DNA from: an uncultured Gammaproteobacteria bacterium
GTDB lineage: Bacteria > Pseudomonadota > Gammaproteobacteria > Pseudomonadales > Ketobacteraceae
Length of the DNA stretch: 61,905 nucleotides
Assembly: GCA_913063495.1 (NCBI GenBank)
Contig: CAJXXT010000004.1
Span: 1 to 61,905, forward strand
Direction: 5' to 3'
This document shows, in pieces, positions 16,566-25,677 of the stretch. The position numbers and the translations under genes are program-made. The notes beneath the pieces were generated by a model, which saw nothing but the letters and a program-made list of their open reading frames with translations, was not told the DNA's origin and made no database searches. Positions within the stretch are counted from its first letter, which is position 1, and the number at the start of each line of letters is the position of its first letter.

Positions 16566-17456
16566 TTAATTAAATTCAGCGTTGACTTTTTTTGCTAACC
16601 ATTGATAAAAATCGAGTAAGAGCTCTTTTTTAAAAGAGTTTTTCTTAAAGACAAAATAATATTGTTCGGGAATCACTACGGGCTCATTAAGCGCTACCAA
16701 CCTACCAGTCTCCAGCCATGTGGAAATCAGAGGCAACTGCCCAATTGCAACCCCCAACCCCTCTTCCGCAGCTCTCATCGCTGATAAGTAGTTATCCATA
16801 ACTAGCCTAGCGTTGTGCTCAACCGTACTGCCATTAAGGAACTCCGTCGTGCGCCGCCAATCATTCATACTTCCCTCCATGTAAATCAAGGTATGGTCAG
16901 AAAGCTCCCTAATATTATCAATAGGATTATTTTCAATATATTCAGGCGAGGCTACCAATACGCAATGGCACGGTGAAATTGTATGAACTTCCAGGTCAGG
17001 CCAATCCCCATTGCCAAATCGAATAGCACCATCCACGGGTTCGCGCTCAAAGTCGACAAGGGAGAAACTTGTTTCTATGCGAAGTTCAATATTGGGATGC
17101 AGGGACTTAAATTCATGTAGCGCTGGAATAACGATTTCATAGGCAACAAATGGAATCATACTGATACGTAAAGTAGGGTTTGACACTTGATAGATAAAAC
17201 TATCGTGACAATTTCGATACGTTGTTAAGGTTTGCTCAGCCACTCGCAAATAAGCTTTACCGTATTCATTTAATTCCACGCGGCGTGTCAAACGCTTGAA
17301 TAGCGTCATATCCAAATGCTGTTCAAGTTGCTTTATTTGCTGACTAACCGCCGAGGGCGTTATGCATAACATCTCTGCAGCTAATTTGAAGCTCTGTTGT
17401 CGTGCAGCAGCTTCAAATGCGATTAACAAGTGAATGGGGGGCAAACCTCTATACAT
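16566..17456 (-). CDS. LysR-family regulator divergent from the epoxide hydrolase operon
   Basis: GcvA-like LTTR of 296 residues from ATG 17456; a GTG at 17468 adds four. HTH region LPPIHLLIAFEAAARQQSFK with LCITPSAVSQQIKQLEQHL, effector domain with LRISMIPFVAYEIVIPALHE and FEREPVDGAIRFGNGDWPD. It is transcribed away from the hydrolase gene at 17680 across a 223-bp intergenic region. That is the classic arrangement for an LTTR controlling the divergent operon. Confidence 0.9.
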   Translation of the reverse strand: MYRGLPPIHLLIAFEAAARQQSFKLAAEMLCITPSAVSQQIKQLEQHLDMTLFKRLTRRVELNEYGKAYLRVAEQTLTTYRNCHDSFIYQVSNPTLRISMIPFVAYEIVIPALHEFKSLHPNIELRIETSFSLVDFEREPVDGAIRFGNGDWPDLEVHTISPCHCVLVASPEYIENNPIDNIRELSDHTLIYMEGSMNDWRRTTEFLNGSTVEHNARLVMDNYLSAMRAAEEGLGVAIGQLPLISTWLETGRLVALNEPVVIPEQYYFVFKKNSFKKELLLDFYQWLAKKVNAEFN

Positions 17457-17679
17457 TAGCAATATCACGCCTAACTTTTAGTCAAAGTATAAAATATTAC
17501 ATTATATTCAGTAAAGCAAAGCGATTGATATCTATATTTTATATTGCATAGATAAGCATTACTTACCCATGCGATTAAAATAATTCGTTTGTCGAAGATT
17601 GGAGGATTTCATAAGCTAGCGGCTCATCAAGTGTTGATCCGCAAATACTCCAAAGTTTCCAGTTTAAAAAAGGTAAAGA

Positions 17680-18537
17680 ATGACGACAGCATCTACGACT
17701 TCATGGACACACGAAAAAATACACGCGAATGGGATTCAGTTTCACTATGTCACAGAAGGCGATGGGCCTTTGATGTTATTCCTCCATGGGTTTCCTGAGT
17801 ACTGGTATAGCTGGCGCCACCAGATTTCTGAGTTTTCGAAAAACTATAAAGTCGTTGCGCTCGACATGCGCGGCTATGGTCAAACGGATCGTCCTCAAGG
17901 GAAAGAAAACTATACGATCGATGTCCTAGTCGATGATGTTAAAGGGGTGGTGAATGCACTCGGGTACGAAAAATGCATTTTGGTGGGGCATGACTGGGGG
18001 GCCCTTGTCGCATGGTATGTCGCAATGAAGTTCGAAGCTTGCGTTGAAAAATTGATTGTTATGAACGTTCCACATCCGAAATGTTACATGGAGAACCTAA
18101 CCTTTAGACAAGTTCTTAGGAGTTGGTACATTTGGGTATTTCAATTGCCTAGGTTTCCAGAGATGTATCTTAAAGCAAATGACTTTAAATGGATTACAGA
18201 TCAGTTTCAAAGCGCGGTAAATCCAGCGGCGTTTCCTGAAGAGGATTTGAACAAATACAAGGAAAACGCGGCAACGCCTGGTGCTTTGACAGCAATGCTG
18301 AATTACTATCGAAATTTACCTGCTGAAATGATGAGAATGGATACTACGCCGATAATTCAGGTTCCTACGCTCATGCTTTGGGGTGAAAAAGATGGATATA
18401 CGGGAAAAGATTCAACCAGAGGAACCGATCGGTACGTTAAAAATCTAGACCTTAAGTTTTTGCCGCATTGTAGCCATTGGACGCAACAAGATTGCCCTAA
18501 AGAAGTAAATCAATATATGAGTGATTTTTTGATATAA
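17680..18537 (+). CDS. Alpha/beta hydrolase, epoxide hydrolase/dehalogenase type
   Basis: A 285-residue alpha/beta hydrolase whose nucleophile elbow is GHDWGA, so the nucleophile is Asp (about residue 108), as in epoxide hydrolases and haloalkane dehalogenases. The oxyanion segment is HGFPEYWYSWRHQ, DMRGYGQTDRP is the usual strand-4 loop, and the catalytic His is in HCSHWTQQDCP. The lid holds several Tyr and Trp residues (LRSWYIWVFQLP), which favours epoxide hydrolase over dehalogenase. Ribosome site AAAGG. It is the first gene of a three-gene operon with a membrane protein and an MBL-fold lipoprotein. Substrate unknown. Confidence 0.88.
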   Translation: MTTASTTSWTHEKIHANGIQFHYVTEGDGPLMLFLHGFPEYWYSWRHQISEFSKNYKVVALDMRGYGQTDRPQGKENYTIDVLVDDVKGVVNALGYEKCILVGHDWGALVAWYVAMKFEACVEKLIVMNVPHPKCYMENLTFRQVLRSWYIWVFQLPRFPEMYLKANDFKWITDQFQSAVNPAAFPEEDLNKYKENAATPGALTAMLNYYRNLPAEMMRMDTTPIIQVPTLMLWGEKDGYTGKDSTRGTDRYVKNLDLKFLPHCSHWTQQDCPKEVNQYMSDFLI

Positions 18538-18590
18538 GGATACTTGACTCCATGAGTTCCTATTTACCAACTATAACCGGAGAAATTTAT

Positions 18591-19007
18591 ATGTTACCGA
18601 TTATCATCGGCGTTGTATTGGCTGTCGTGATGGCGTTCTTAGCAAGAGTCACAAACTTCGACCGGGATCGCAGCTACTATGCAGTCGTATTAATTGTCAT
18701 TGCCACTTATTACGTACTGTTTGCTTGTATCGCGAACGAAGCGATTATCCCTGAAATTATTGTTGCCTCCATTTTCTCAATTATTGCCATCGCAGGCGCA
18801 TTACGTTGGCCGATACTGCTAGGGTTGGGGATTTTCATGCACGGTGTATTTGATTTATTGCATGGATATCTCATCACCAATGCTGGTGTTCCAGTATGGT
18901 GGCCAGCATTTTGTGCCTCAATAGATATTGTTCTCGGTACGTGGGTTATTTATTGCGCGATAACAAAAAAAGCCGCACCAATGAGCCTGGCTACACCTAG
19001 CGAATAA
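18591..19007 (+). CDS. Four-helix membrane protein
   Basis: A 138-residue integral membrane protein with about four helices (LPIIIGVVLAVVMAFLARV; YYAVVLIVIATYYVLFACI; IIVASIFSIIAIAGAL; ASIDIVLGTWVIYCAI). HGVFDLLHGYLI near residue 92 carries two His that could bind metal or heme. The start chosen has GGAG nine bases upstream; an ATG at 18552 adds 13 polar residues. No named family is recognised. It lies between the hydrolase and the MBL protein in one operon. Confidence 0.7.
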   Translation: MLPIIIGVVLAVVMAFLARVTNFDRDRSYYAVVLIVIATYYVLFACIANEAIIPEIIVASIFSIIAIAGALRWPILLGLGIFMHGVFDLLHGYLITNAGVPVWWPAFCASIDIVLGTWVIYCAITKKAAPMSLATPSE

Positions 19008-19028
19008 ATGGTCATAAAGGAGCATGAT

Positions 19029-19970
19029 ATGAAGGTTATCTTACGTAAATCATTGGGCATTTTTTTAATTTTTGGTTCAGTCACGTTACTAACTGCTTGT
19101 GAAGACATAACTATTTTTTTGATGTCTGCTCAAGCTGACAAATATTTTTCAGCCCCGTCTGCGCAAGGAAAAAACTTTGAGGAACTGGGCAATGGACTTT
19201 ATGCTTTTCAGCACGGATTAGACCGTTCACTGATTGTCGATACCAGTGAAGGGCTGGTTGTCGTTGATTCGTTTAATGAAAAAATGGCGAAAGACTTAAA
19301 ACAGATTCTTAATCAGAAATTCCCTAAAAAAAAGGTTTCACATCTAATTTACTCTCACCATCATCTAGATCACACTCGCGGTGGTTATGAACTCAATCCG
19401 GGCAAGATTATTGCACATGAGAACACACGCTGGCATTTTGATCAGTATCTTGATACCAAAACGCTAAAACCAACGCATTATATAAGTGGCAGTCAATTAT
19501 TAAGATTCGGTAACCATGAGATAGAACTTATTGATTTCGAACACGCTCATGCTGAACATCTATATGGGTTTTATTTCTCAGAAGATAAATTACTGTATGC
19601 ACCTGATTTAGCCCTTTGTCAGACTTTCTTTCCTTTCGGTTACCCAGATTATAATCATTATGGTCAAATCCATGCATTAGAAGAGGCGGCGAAGCTGGAT
19701 TTTGATAGGTTTATATCGAGTCACTTTAACAATGGTGATAAATCTTGTGTGACTGAAACACTTGGGTTATTCATAGATACACGGGCGATAATTTTAGATC
19801 AATTTGAACAATATGGTCAACCTAACGAGGCTGACGGCGAATGGTTTCGGCACGTTATTGGGGGTACAAAAAAAGTGATAAAACGAGATTACAGCGATTG
19901 GCATGGTTATGATGAAATGGGTTTAGCTTTCATGCTGCGACAACTAACAGGCGCAGCGATGGGGTATTAG
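19029..19970 (+). CDS. Metallo-beta-lactamase-fold lipoprotein hydrolase
   Basis: MBL-fold hydrolase with a lipoprotein signal (MKVILRKSLGIFLIFGSVTL, then LTAC). The zinc motif is HHHLDHTRGG, followed by HAHAEHLYGFYF (third His), Asp in LYAPDLALCQ and His in FISSHFNNGD. The start has AAAGGAG and lies 22 bp after the previous stop. The general layout is closer to alkylsulfatase or quinoprotein-relay-type MBL hydrolases than to true beta-lactamases. It would act on the periplasmic side of a membrane, possibly on an ester or lactone made by the partner hydrolase; this last point is inference. Confidence 0.85.
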   Translation: MKVILRKSLGIFLIFGSVTLLTACEDITIFLMSAQADKYFSAPSAQGKNFEELGNGLYAFQHGLDRSLIVDTSEGLVVVDSFNEKMAKDLKQILNQKFPKKKVSHLIYSHHHLDHTRGGYELNPGKIIAHENTRWHFDQYLDTKTLKPTHYISGSQLLRFGNHEIELIDFEHAHAEHLYGFYFSEDKLLYAPDLALCQTFFPFGYPDYNHYGQIHALEEAAKLDFDRFISSHFNNGDKSCVTETLGLFIDTRAIILDQFEQYGQPNEADGEWFRHVIGGTKKVIKRDYSDWHGYDEMGLAFMLRQLTGAAMGY

Positions 19971-19973
19971 GAT

Positions 19974-20062
19974 AATGTCAACTTAACCTAGTCTAACCGC
20001 AAAAAACATGGATGTATTCATGGGGCGCTGAGTATACATGAATAAGTTAAGTTGACTGTACT
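19974..20062. mobile_element. IS-B ends without transposase (MITE-like)
   Basis: TGTCAACTTAACCT at 19976 and the inverted AGTTAAGTTGAC at 20045-20056 are the two IS-B ends. Between them are only about 55 bp, including GGATGTATTCATGGGGCGC, which is the outer part of IS-B on both sides of its transposase gene. The transposase has been deleted exactly out of the element. It sits between the MBL gene stop and the kinase gene 3' end. Confidence 0.8.
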
Positions 20063-20072
20063 CATTGAAGTA

Positions 20073-22931
20073 TTATGGGTTTCGGTGTGTGACGGCCATA
20101 TGCTGTAACCATAGGTCGACCTTTTCTTTCAAGACCTCTTTCTTAAATGGCTTCTTAATGTAGTCATTCATACCCGCCGTTAAACATCGCTGTCTATCAC
20201 CTGACATGGCATTTGCAGTAATCGCAATGATTGGTGTGTTATTATAATCTTCATGAGTTCGACGAATCTGTTTGGTTGCTTCCAGGCCATCCATCACTGG
20301 CATCTGACAATCCATTAATATGAGATCAAATTTTTTGCATGCTAACAATCCAAGCGCCTCGGCACCATTATTGGCAACCTCTGCCGTATGGCCCAGTTTT
20401 TTCAGGATACCCAACAAGACCAATTGATTCGTCTTGTTGTCTTCGACCACCAATATGGAAGCACTATTGGTAATAGGTTGGAATAGCCTTTTTTCAGGTA
20501 GCGTCGTATCGGCAGGCATTGCCTTTAAGGGAATCGAGCAGAAAAACTCGCTACCCTTACCCTGCTCAGTAGTAAACGTTAGCTCTCCTCCCATTAGCTC
20601 TGAATAGCGTTTACATAAAGACAATCCCAACCCCAAACCACCATGATTGCGATCCATACCCCCTTTCGCCTGAGTAAACATAGAGAATATATCATTTTTC
20701 GATTCTCTTGATATCCCTATACCCGTATCCATAACGCTAATGGCGAGCCTAGTTGTTGCGTTATCTTGTTCTGGCGTTACATTCATCATTTTTTCAGCAT
20801 TAATGGTGACAATAACACTTCCAACATTCGTAAACTTAATCGCATTATCAATGAGGTTTTCAAGTAACATCAAGATTTTCTCTTGATCTCCATAAAAAAT
20901 ATCTGGAACACTCTTTGTCGTATTAATGCCAAATACGATACCTTTTTCCTTAGATCGAATATTGGAAAGGTAAACAAGGGGTTCAATTAGCTGGGATAAT
21001 GAAAAATTCTTCTCTTCCAGCTCATACTTTCCACCTTGAATTTCAGTAAAATCTAAAAGACGATTAACCAACGCTATCATTTCAGTGGAAGATTGCTCTA
21101 GCCCACTAAACGCCTCCTTCGCTTCAGGATTACTCTGTTGATTCTCAAGGAGTTGAACGCAGCCCAAAATCCCATTCATAGGGGTTCTTAACTCATGACT
21201 CAATGTTGCCAGAAACTCATTTTTTAGGTCATCCGCTTTGTGTAAGTTCGTCAACGCTTCTTCTCGAACCAACAATAATTGCTTTTGAGCATCAAAAATC
21301 TGATCCTGCGCCTTTTCCTTCAATTTTCTTTCGGATATATCGATTAAGAATCCTTCTATTCGATCCGCTCTACCGGTACTATCAATGAGTAAGCGCAGTG
21401 ATAACGAACACCACCGTGGATCCGCAAGATGTTCATTTTCAATCAGTATTTCTTCATCTTGCAGTTCACCACTTTTGAATAGGGATTTTTCTATTTTTTT
21501 ATAAGGCGTTGAATTTGACAATTCTTTCCAGTAATTAGATTCCACAAAAGCAGCAGTAGTAGAAAACCCGCACAGATTGGCCATCGCCACATTACACCTA
21601 ATATTATTGTCTACAAATGAATATTGGAACAAACCTTCAATAGCGCCTTCATAGAGCTCCTCATATTTAGTTAAACTATTGATTGACGATTTTTGGGCCA
21701 AATTTTTCGACTTAATCTCTTGGTTTATTCTGTCTCCAAGCGCTAACGACAACAACATCACTTCCACTGTCGAACCAATGGTAACCGCATAATTAGTCAC
21801 AATCGTTGAGGGCACCAATCCCAGTGTTTTTAATGCGTAAAGTAACGCTCCAGCAAGTAAAGTAAGCCATGCAGCCAAATATATCCGCGCAGCCTGATAA
21901 CCCGCTTTCCAACAATACGCACCCGACCACGTCAGCATTATAATTCCGAAAGAAAACAGTATTATGGTAATTTTCAGCAGCAGGATATAAGGAAGATAAA
22001 CTGAAAATAGAATTAAGAAAGCAAACCCAGCAGTAGTAGCATTGATAATTCCATTAAGTATTTTTGAATACTCGCCTAAACGCAAAAAATTCTTGGAGAA
22101 CAACGCAGCAAAAATACCGATAGAATTTAGCGCTACCAAAAGAAATGGATTGGTTATTGCCGGGTAATCAGGCCAAAAATATTTGGAAGAAAGGCCATGC
22201 ACTGTCATTTGAAAAGCAATGATAGAAAACACATAAAACGCATAGTATGCATACACCCTCTCCCTGATGGAGATACAAAGAAATAGATTATAAACACCCA
22301 TAATGACTAGACAGCCAAAATATACTCCCCACATTAATGTTTCTGGTATTATTTTTGAGGTAAACGTCGAGGTAGTCCATAGAACCACCGGGAGCTGCAT
22401 CGAGCTTTCTGTTTCTATGCGCAGGTAGACAACTTGAAGTTTTGCTGTAGTTTTTGGCAAATGGAATACGGCGTGATGGTATTCAACATCTCGATGTTCA
22501 TAGCGAACACTGTCACCGGCGATTTTTTCTGTGTATTGGGCGCTGCCTGGTTGAACAAAATAAGCATCAATCCTATCCAATGGAGCATAAGGAACTTCTA
22601 TTAACCAATCTTCTGTCTGCTCATCTGTGTTCAAGATCTCCAGCCGCAACCAATACACGGATTCCGTATACCCAAACCCAGGCACTGAATCAGTAGATCG
22701 AAAAAATTCATAGGCATTATTGGAGTCCAGAATATCTTGAATGGAAAGCTTTGCTGTTTTGTCCTCAAATACCATCAGATGATTACCCAAGGGCAACCCG
22801 TTGATATGCGCATTGAGTTCGATCTGTATTGATTCGCTTTCATCCGCCATTACCCTAACACCAACGCTAAGCGTGAGCAGAATAACTAAACAATAAAATA
22901 GAAGAGTAAAACGTGCCTTTGCAACCAACAT
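20073..22931 (-). CDS. Hybrid sensor histidine kinase (7TMR-DISM, PAS, HisKA, HATPase, REC)
   Basis: A 952-residue envelope sensor. Signal peptide 1-29; extracellular 7TMR-DISM extracellular domain about 35-180 (YTESVYWLRLEI, LIEVPYAPLDRIDAYF). Seven membrane helices about 195-400, a PAS-like domain about 430-535, then a coiled coil. HisKA has the phospho-His in LSHELRTPMNG, and the ATPase domain has NLIDNAIKFT, DTGIGI and GGLGLGLSLCK. The C-terminal receiver shows VVEDNKTN, phosphoacceptor Asp in LILMDCQMPVMDG, and Lys in IKKPF. All catalytic motifs are intact. The last residues AVTHRNP and the stop are encoded by IS-A-derived DNA, so the native C-terminus was replaced. No adjacent response regulator or target. 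Confidence 0.93.
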   Translation of the reverse strand: MLVAKARFTLLFYCLVILLTLSVGVRVMADESESIQIELNAHINGLPLGNHLMVFEDKTAKLSIQDILDSNNAYEFFRSTDSVPGFGYTESVYWLRLEILNTDEQTEDWLIEVPYAPLDRIDAYFVQPGSAQYTEKIAGDSVRYEHRDVEYHHAVFHLPKTTAKLQVVYLRIETESSMQLPVVLWTTSTFTSKIIPETLMWGVYFGCLVIMGVYNLFLCISIRERVYAYYAFYVFSIIAFQMTVHGLSSKYFWPDYPAITNPFLLVALNSIGIFAALFSKNFLRLGEYSKILNGIINATTAGFAFLILFSVYLPYILLLKITIILFSFGIIMLTWSGAYCWKAGYQAARIYLAAWLTLLAGALLYALKTLGLVPSTIVTNYAVTIGSTVEVMLLSLALGDRINQEIKSKNLAQKSSINSLTKYEELYEGAIEGLFQYSFVDNNIRCNVAMANLCGFSTTAAFVESNYWKELSNSTPYKKIEKSLFKSGELQDEEILIENEHLADPRWCSLSLRLLIDSTGRADRIEGFLIDISERKLKEKAQDQIFDAQKQLLLVREEALTNLHKADDLKNEFLATLSHELRTPMNGILGCVQLLENQQSNPEAKEAFSGLEQSSTEMIALVNRLLDFTEIQGGKYELEEKNFSLSQLIEPLVYLSNIRSKEKGIVFGINTTKSVPDIFYGDQEKILMLLENLIDNAIKFTNVGSVIVTINAEKMMNVTPEQDNATTRLAISVMDTGIGISRESKNDIFSMFTQAKGGMDRNHGGLGLGLSLCKRYSELMGGELTFTTEQGKGSEFFCSIPLKAMPADTTLPEKRLFQPITNSASILVVEDNKTNQLVLLGILKKLGHTAEVANNGAEALGLLACKKFDLILMDCQMPVMDGLEATKQIRRTHEDYNNTPIIAITANAMSGDRQRCLTAGMNDYIKKPFKKEVLKEKVDLWLQHMAVTHRNP

Positions 22932-23180
22932 TAAGAGGGTGATTCCTAAATAACCATGTGTAATATTTGCAGTATAGCTGAAGACACGAATAGCATTTCT
23001 ACGCTATACCCTCACCTAAGCATTCTTCTTTTTTTGACACAAGACTACACATCGACAATATTTGCCACGACTTGCTGAAAAAGCGGCTCCAACAGCAACA
23101 GCCTTTCTTTATCGACATTCAACATAAAAGCATCGATAAAAACAGTTAATTGATCACCAGCAATTGCAGTACCTCGTCGC

Positions 23181-23501
23181 TCAAACAGTCACCGTAATCT
23201 CCGTCAATTCCTCCATCAGATCGGCAAAGTCTTGACCAGGTTCATACTTCTTCTTCAAATCATACTCAGACCATATCCAGCCGTCATGCTGGTCTTCTGG
23301 TAAATCCGTCGGCGGGGGAGCTGGAATATCTGTTTGGTAACTCCACCCAGAATGCAAACCATGCACGGCATCTTCGACGTTCTCAGCCCAAATAACGCCA
23401 AGAACCGTTGTTTCCATCCCCCAATATGATCTAGCAGATGGATGTGGTGGTTGCAGTATTGCGACCTCATCAATTTTGAACTTCGGCTCAGGCTTACTCA
23501 T
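23181..23501 (-). CDS. Hypothetical acidic protein
   Basis: A 106-residue soluble protein, acidic and Trp-rich, with a Pro-rich stretch (DIPAPPPTDLPEDQHDGWIW). It has an SH3-like opening (PEPKFKIDEVAILQPPHP). It ends in a strand-forming tail, ELTEITVTV. Family not recognised. The start is taken as the ATG at 23501; a GTG two codons earlier is also possible. It follows the metallophosphoesterase gene by 22 bp on the same strand, so the two probably share an mRNA. Small immunity or adaptor proteins can look like this, but there is no direct support. Confidence 0.55.
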   Translation of the reverse strand: MSKPEPKFKIDEVAILQPPHPSARSYWGMETTVLGVIWAENVEDAVHGLHSGWSYQTDIPAPPPTDLPEDQHDGWIWSEYDLKKKYEPGQDFADLMEELTEITVTV

Positions 23502-23523
23502 ATTCACAATTTCTTAACGATGC

Positions 23524-24636
23524 TTATGTAGATGGATTGACTTCGAAAAGCGTAATCTCGCTACGAGTTCCAAAACGCATTGTAGGCCCCCATGTACCGG
23601 TACCTTCTGATACATACAATGTTGCATTTCCATAATGATAAAGCCCGCTAACACGATCAAACACTTTTTTCACTGCAAGATTGAAAGGAATAATCTGACC
23701 GCCATGGGTGTGCCCCGACAACATCAGGTCGACGCCATTCTCATCACAAGCCTCCAACCCGTTAGGGCGGTGATAAAGCAATATAACATAGTGATCAGCA
23801 TGTACTTCAACATTCTTTAGCTGGCTGGCCACCTGGGTAATGTCATCTTTATCATCGATACCAATAAATTGAATACCGTTAGCGGTGACAGATCTATTGC
23901 GCAAGACCTCGACGCCAAGCGACTCTAGCCTTCCAATGATATCTTCCAAATCTTCATATCGCTCATGATTGCCAATCGTAAAATAGATGGGTCCATTAAA
24001 ATTCTGTAGCGATCGTAACTGATAAGCCGTGATACCAGGTTGATCAATAAAGTCACCCGTTATACACAGAAAATCTACGTCCAGACCATTAATTCGTGTA
24101 ATTAATTGTGACAGAAAACGGGTTGATCTGGAGCCAATATGAACATCAGATATTTGAGCGAAACGTAAGGTTTTTTCAAGTTTTCTGGAGGAAAGATTAA
24201 CAGAAGCCAACCTAGGATTAAAAGCATGATAGATACCGGAAACAATAATGCATGCTGTAACAAAAACTATGCCCTGCGCAGCGAGCTTGGTATCAAATGA
24301 GAATAGCCAGACAAAAAGCTCGAAGAAGAGCAAGAGTGGTATTACTACAGGGACGAGGCCCAATATAAAGTCTGCCATCGTGCGCAGAACAAATACTCTC
24401 TTGCCACTTTTACCTCTTAATACCACTCGGGCAATTATCTGGGAAAAGCAAACTGGCACAAGAATTACCATCGTGGTTATCCAAGAAAACTCCAGCCAGA
24501 AAGAAATTCGCAATACCGGATAGACAAAAACTGGGACGTGTAATGCCAGCGCCACTATTACGTACGGAGCCATACGGAGCGTTCGTGATGAGCCGACATT
24601 TTTACCAGTTTCACTATCTTTTTTTAATTTTCGCAT
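23524..24636 (-). CDS. Membrane-anchored metallophosphoesterase (YaeI/YkuE-like)
   Basis: A 370-residue protein with four to five N-terminal transmembrane helices (about 22-155) and a calcineurin-like phosphoesterase domain. The metal motifs are in order: ISDVHIGS (D-x-H), TGDFIDQPG (GDxxD), GNHERYED (GNHE), LLYHRPNG (H) and GHTHGGQIIPF. Relatives YaeI and YkuE hydrolyse phosphodiester or pyrophosphate bonds in lipids or nucleotides at the membrane; the substrate here is unknown. All metal ligands are present. It appears to be the first gene of a two-gene unit with the 23181 gene. Confidence 0.9.
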   Translation of the reverse strand: MRKLKKDSETGKNVGSSRTLRMAPYVIVALALHVPVFVYPVLRISFWLEFSWITTMVILVPVCFSQIIARVVLRGKSGKRVFVLRTMADFILGLVPVVIPLLLFFELFVWLFSFDTKLAAQGIVFVTACIIVSGIYHAFNPRLASVNLSSRKLEKTLRFAQISDVHIGSRSTRFLSQLITRINGLDVDFLCITGDFIDQPGITAYQLRSLQNFNGPIYFTIGNHERYEDLEDIIGRLESLGVEVLRNRSVTANGIQFIGIDDKDDITQVASQLKNVEVHADHYVILLYHRPNGLEACDENGVDLMLSGHTHGGQIIPFNLAVKKVFDRVSGLYHYGNATLYVSEGTGTWGPTMRFGTRSEITLFEVNPST

Positions 24637-24744
24637 AGAAAGATCCGTGTTAGATTTTTCCTATTTGTTATCGGAATCAATTAGTTGGGTCAGATTCATA
24701 GCCTTTATCTACAAGCCATTCATGACATGCTTTGGCAAAGAATA

Positions 24745-24905
24745 TCAATAAGTGACTACCTGACCCCTGGATCAAACACAAACTTCACCTTGGTCAACAT
24801 TATAGTGTGATAGCTTAAAATCATAAGCATAGTCGGTTTCACCCACTTCACTGGTAAGTAACATAAAACCAGAGCCTATGAAAATATGGCGCGGATGTGT
24901 ATAGG
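24745..24905. repeat. Decayed second copy of the 36265/37151 divergent control region
   Basis: Nearly every base of 24770-24860 matches 37030-37160: both hold CTGGATCAAACACAAACTTC and GCATAGTCGGTTTC, and ACCCACTTCACTGGT. On the minus side the copy contains the first codons of the 36265 gene, interrupted by a TAG and then broken. On the plus side the first codons (ATAAAACCAGAGCC) join directly to the last codons and stop of the 37151 gene (AAAATATGGCGCGG, then TGTGTATAG), so about 560 bp are deleted. On the minus strand, 24680-24760 also encodes a fragment FFAKACHEWLVDKGYESDP that ends in a stop. Confidence 0.85.
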
Positions 24906-24917
24906 TTTTGAGACATG

Positions 24918-24956
24918 ATTCTACCATGCAAGGGGGTGGTTACGCTGGATGCGACA
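24918..24956 (-). repeat. IS-A terminal sequence, solo
   Basis: ATTCTACCATGCAAG, then GGTTACGCTGGATGCGACA, matches the IS-A end at 10147-10183. It directly follows the decayed repeat at 24745-24905, which suggests the IS was involved in that rearrangement. The rest of the gene-free stretch to 25179 shows no further recognisable element. Confidence 0.65.
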
Positions 24957-25179
24957 GATCCGCCTATTCTGTTGCAACACCTGACCTCAATTTAGCGAGG
25001 CCTTAGATTACCATTATTTCGAATTATTCGATGATTACCGCAGATTTATTCGAATACCCAACCTATTACAAGTAGGCTATAAATAAAAGTATCACTGCCA
25101 TAGCGGATTTCATTTCACTTCATTAAACCATCCATTCCCTGAAATTGATCTAACTTGATTTGAACAATCATAGCCAGTA

Positions 25180-25677
25180 ATGAGCGTTTATAACAACGGA
25201 TTCCTAATGCGACATACTATCAATTTATTTCTGACTTTGACGGCTTTCTGGTTGCTTAATTCGGGCCACTATTCCGCCCTTATGTTATCGCTTGGCCTAG
25301 GGTCCATTATGCTTGTTTTATTCATCGCACACCGGATGGATGTGGTTGATCACGAATCCCAGCCAGTGCATCTTTCATTAAAACTTCCCGGTTACTTTTT
25401 GTGGCTTTTCAAGGAAATCATTCTTGCCAATATTTCTGTAGTAAAGCACATTTGGCTAGGCAATAGTTCTATATCACCCTCCTTAACTACCGTTAAAGCG
25501 AGTCAAAAAACTGATATTGGCAAAGTTATCTATGCTAACTCCATCACCCTAACACCCGGAACGGTGGCGGTGGACCTAGTTGATGACAAAATCCTGGTTC
25601 ACTCCTTGTTGAAAGAGAATATTCGAGCCTTAGAAGCAGGTGAAATGAATCGCAGGGTATACCAGGTGGAAAACTAA
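25180..25677 (+). CDS. mrpE: Mrp cation/proton antiporter subunit E
   Basis: MnhE/MrpE subunit of a multisubunit Na+(K+)/H+ antiporter in the inner membrane. Two N-terminal helices (NLFLTLTAFWLLNSG; ALMLSLGLGSIMLVLFIAHR) are followed by the conserved WLFKEIILANISVVKHIWLG and the signature NSITLTPGTVAVDLVDDKIL. At 165 aa it is family length. The start may instead be the ATG at 25207, closer to the usual N-terminus. Its stop overlaps mrpF (TAATG). First gene of the operon here. The usual order starts with A; here the A-type NuoL-like subunit comes last. Confidence 0.93.
   Translation: MSVYNNGFLMRHTINLFLTLTAFWLLNSGHYSALMLSLGLGSIMLVLFIAHRMDVVDHESQPVHLSLKLPGYFLWLFKEIILANISVVKHIWLGNSSISPSLTTVKASQKTDIGKVIYANSITLTPGTVAVDLVDDKILVHSLLKENIRALEAGEMNRRVYQVEN

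Noticed and set aside
19029..19970. Beta-lactamase
   Set aside because: It has the metallo-beta-lactamase fold motif only; length, lipobox and context fit a different hydrolase.
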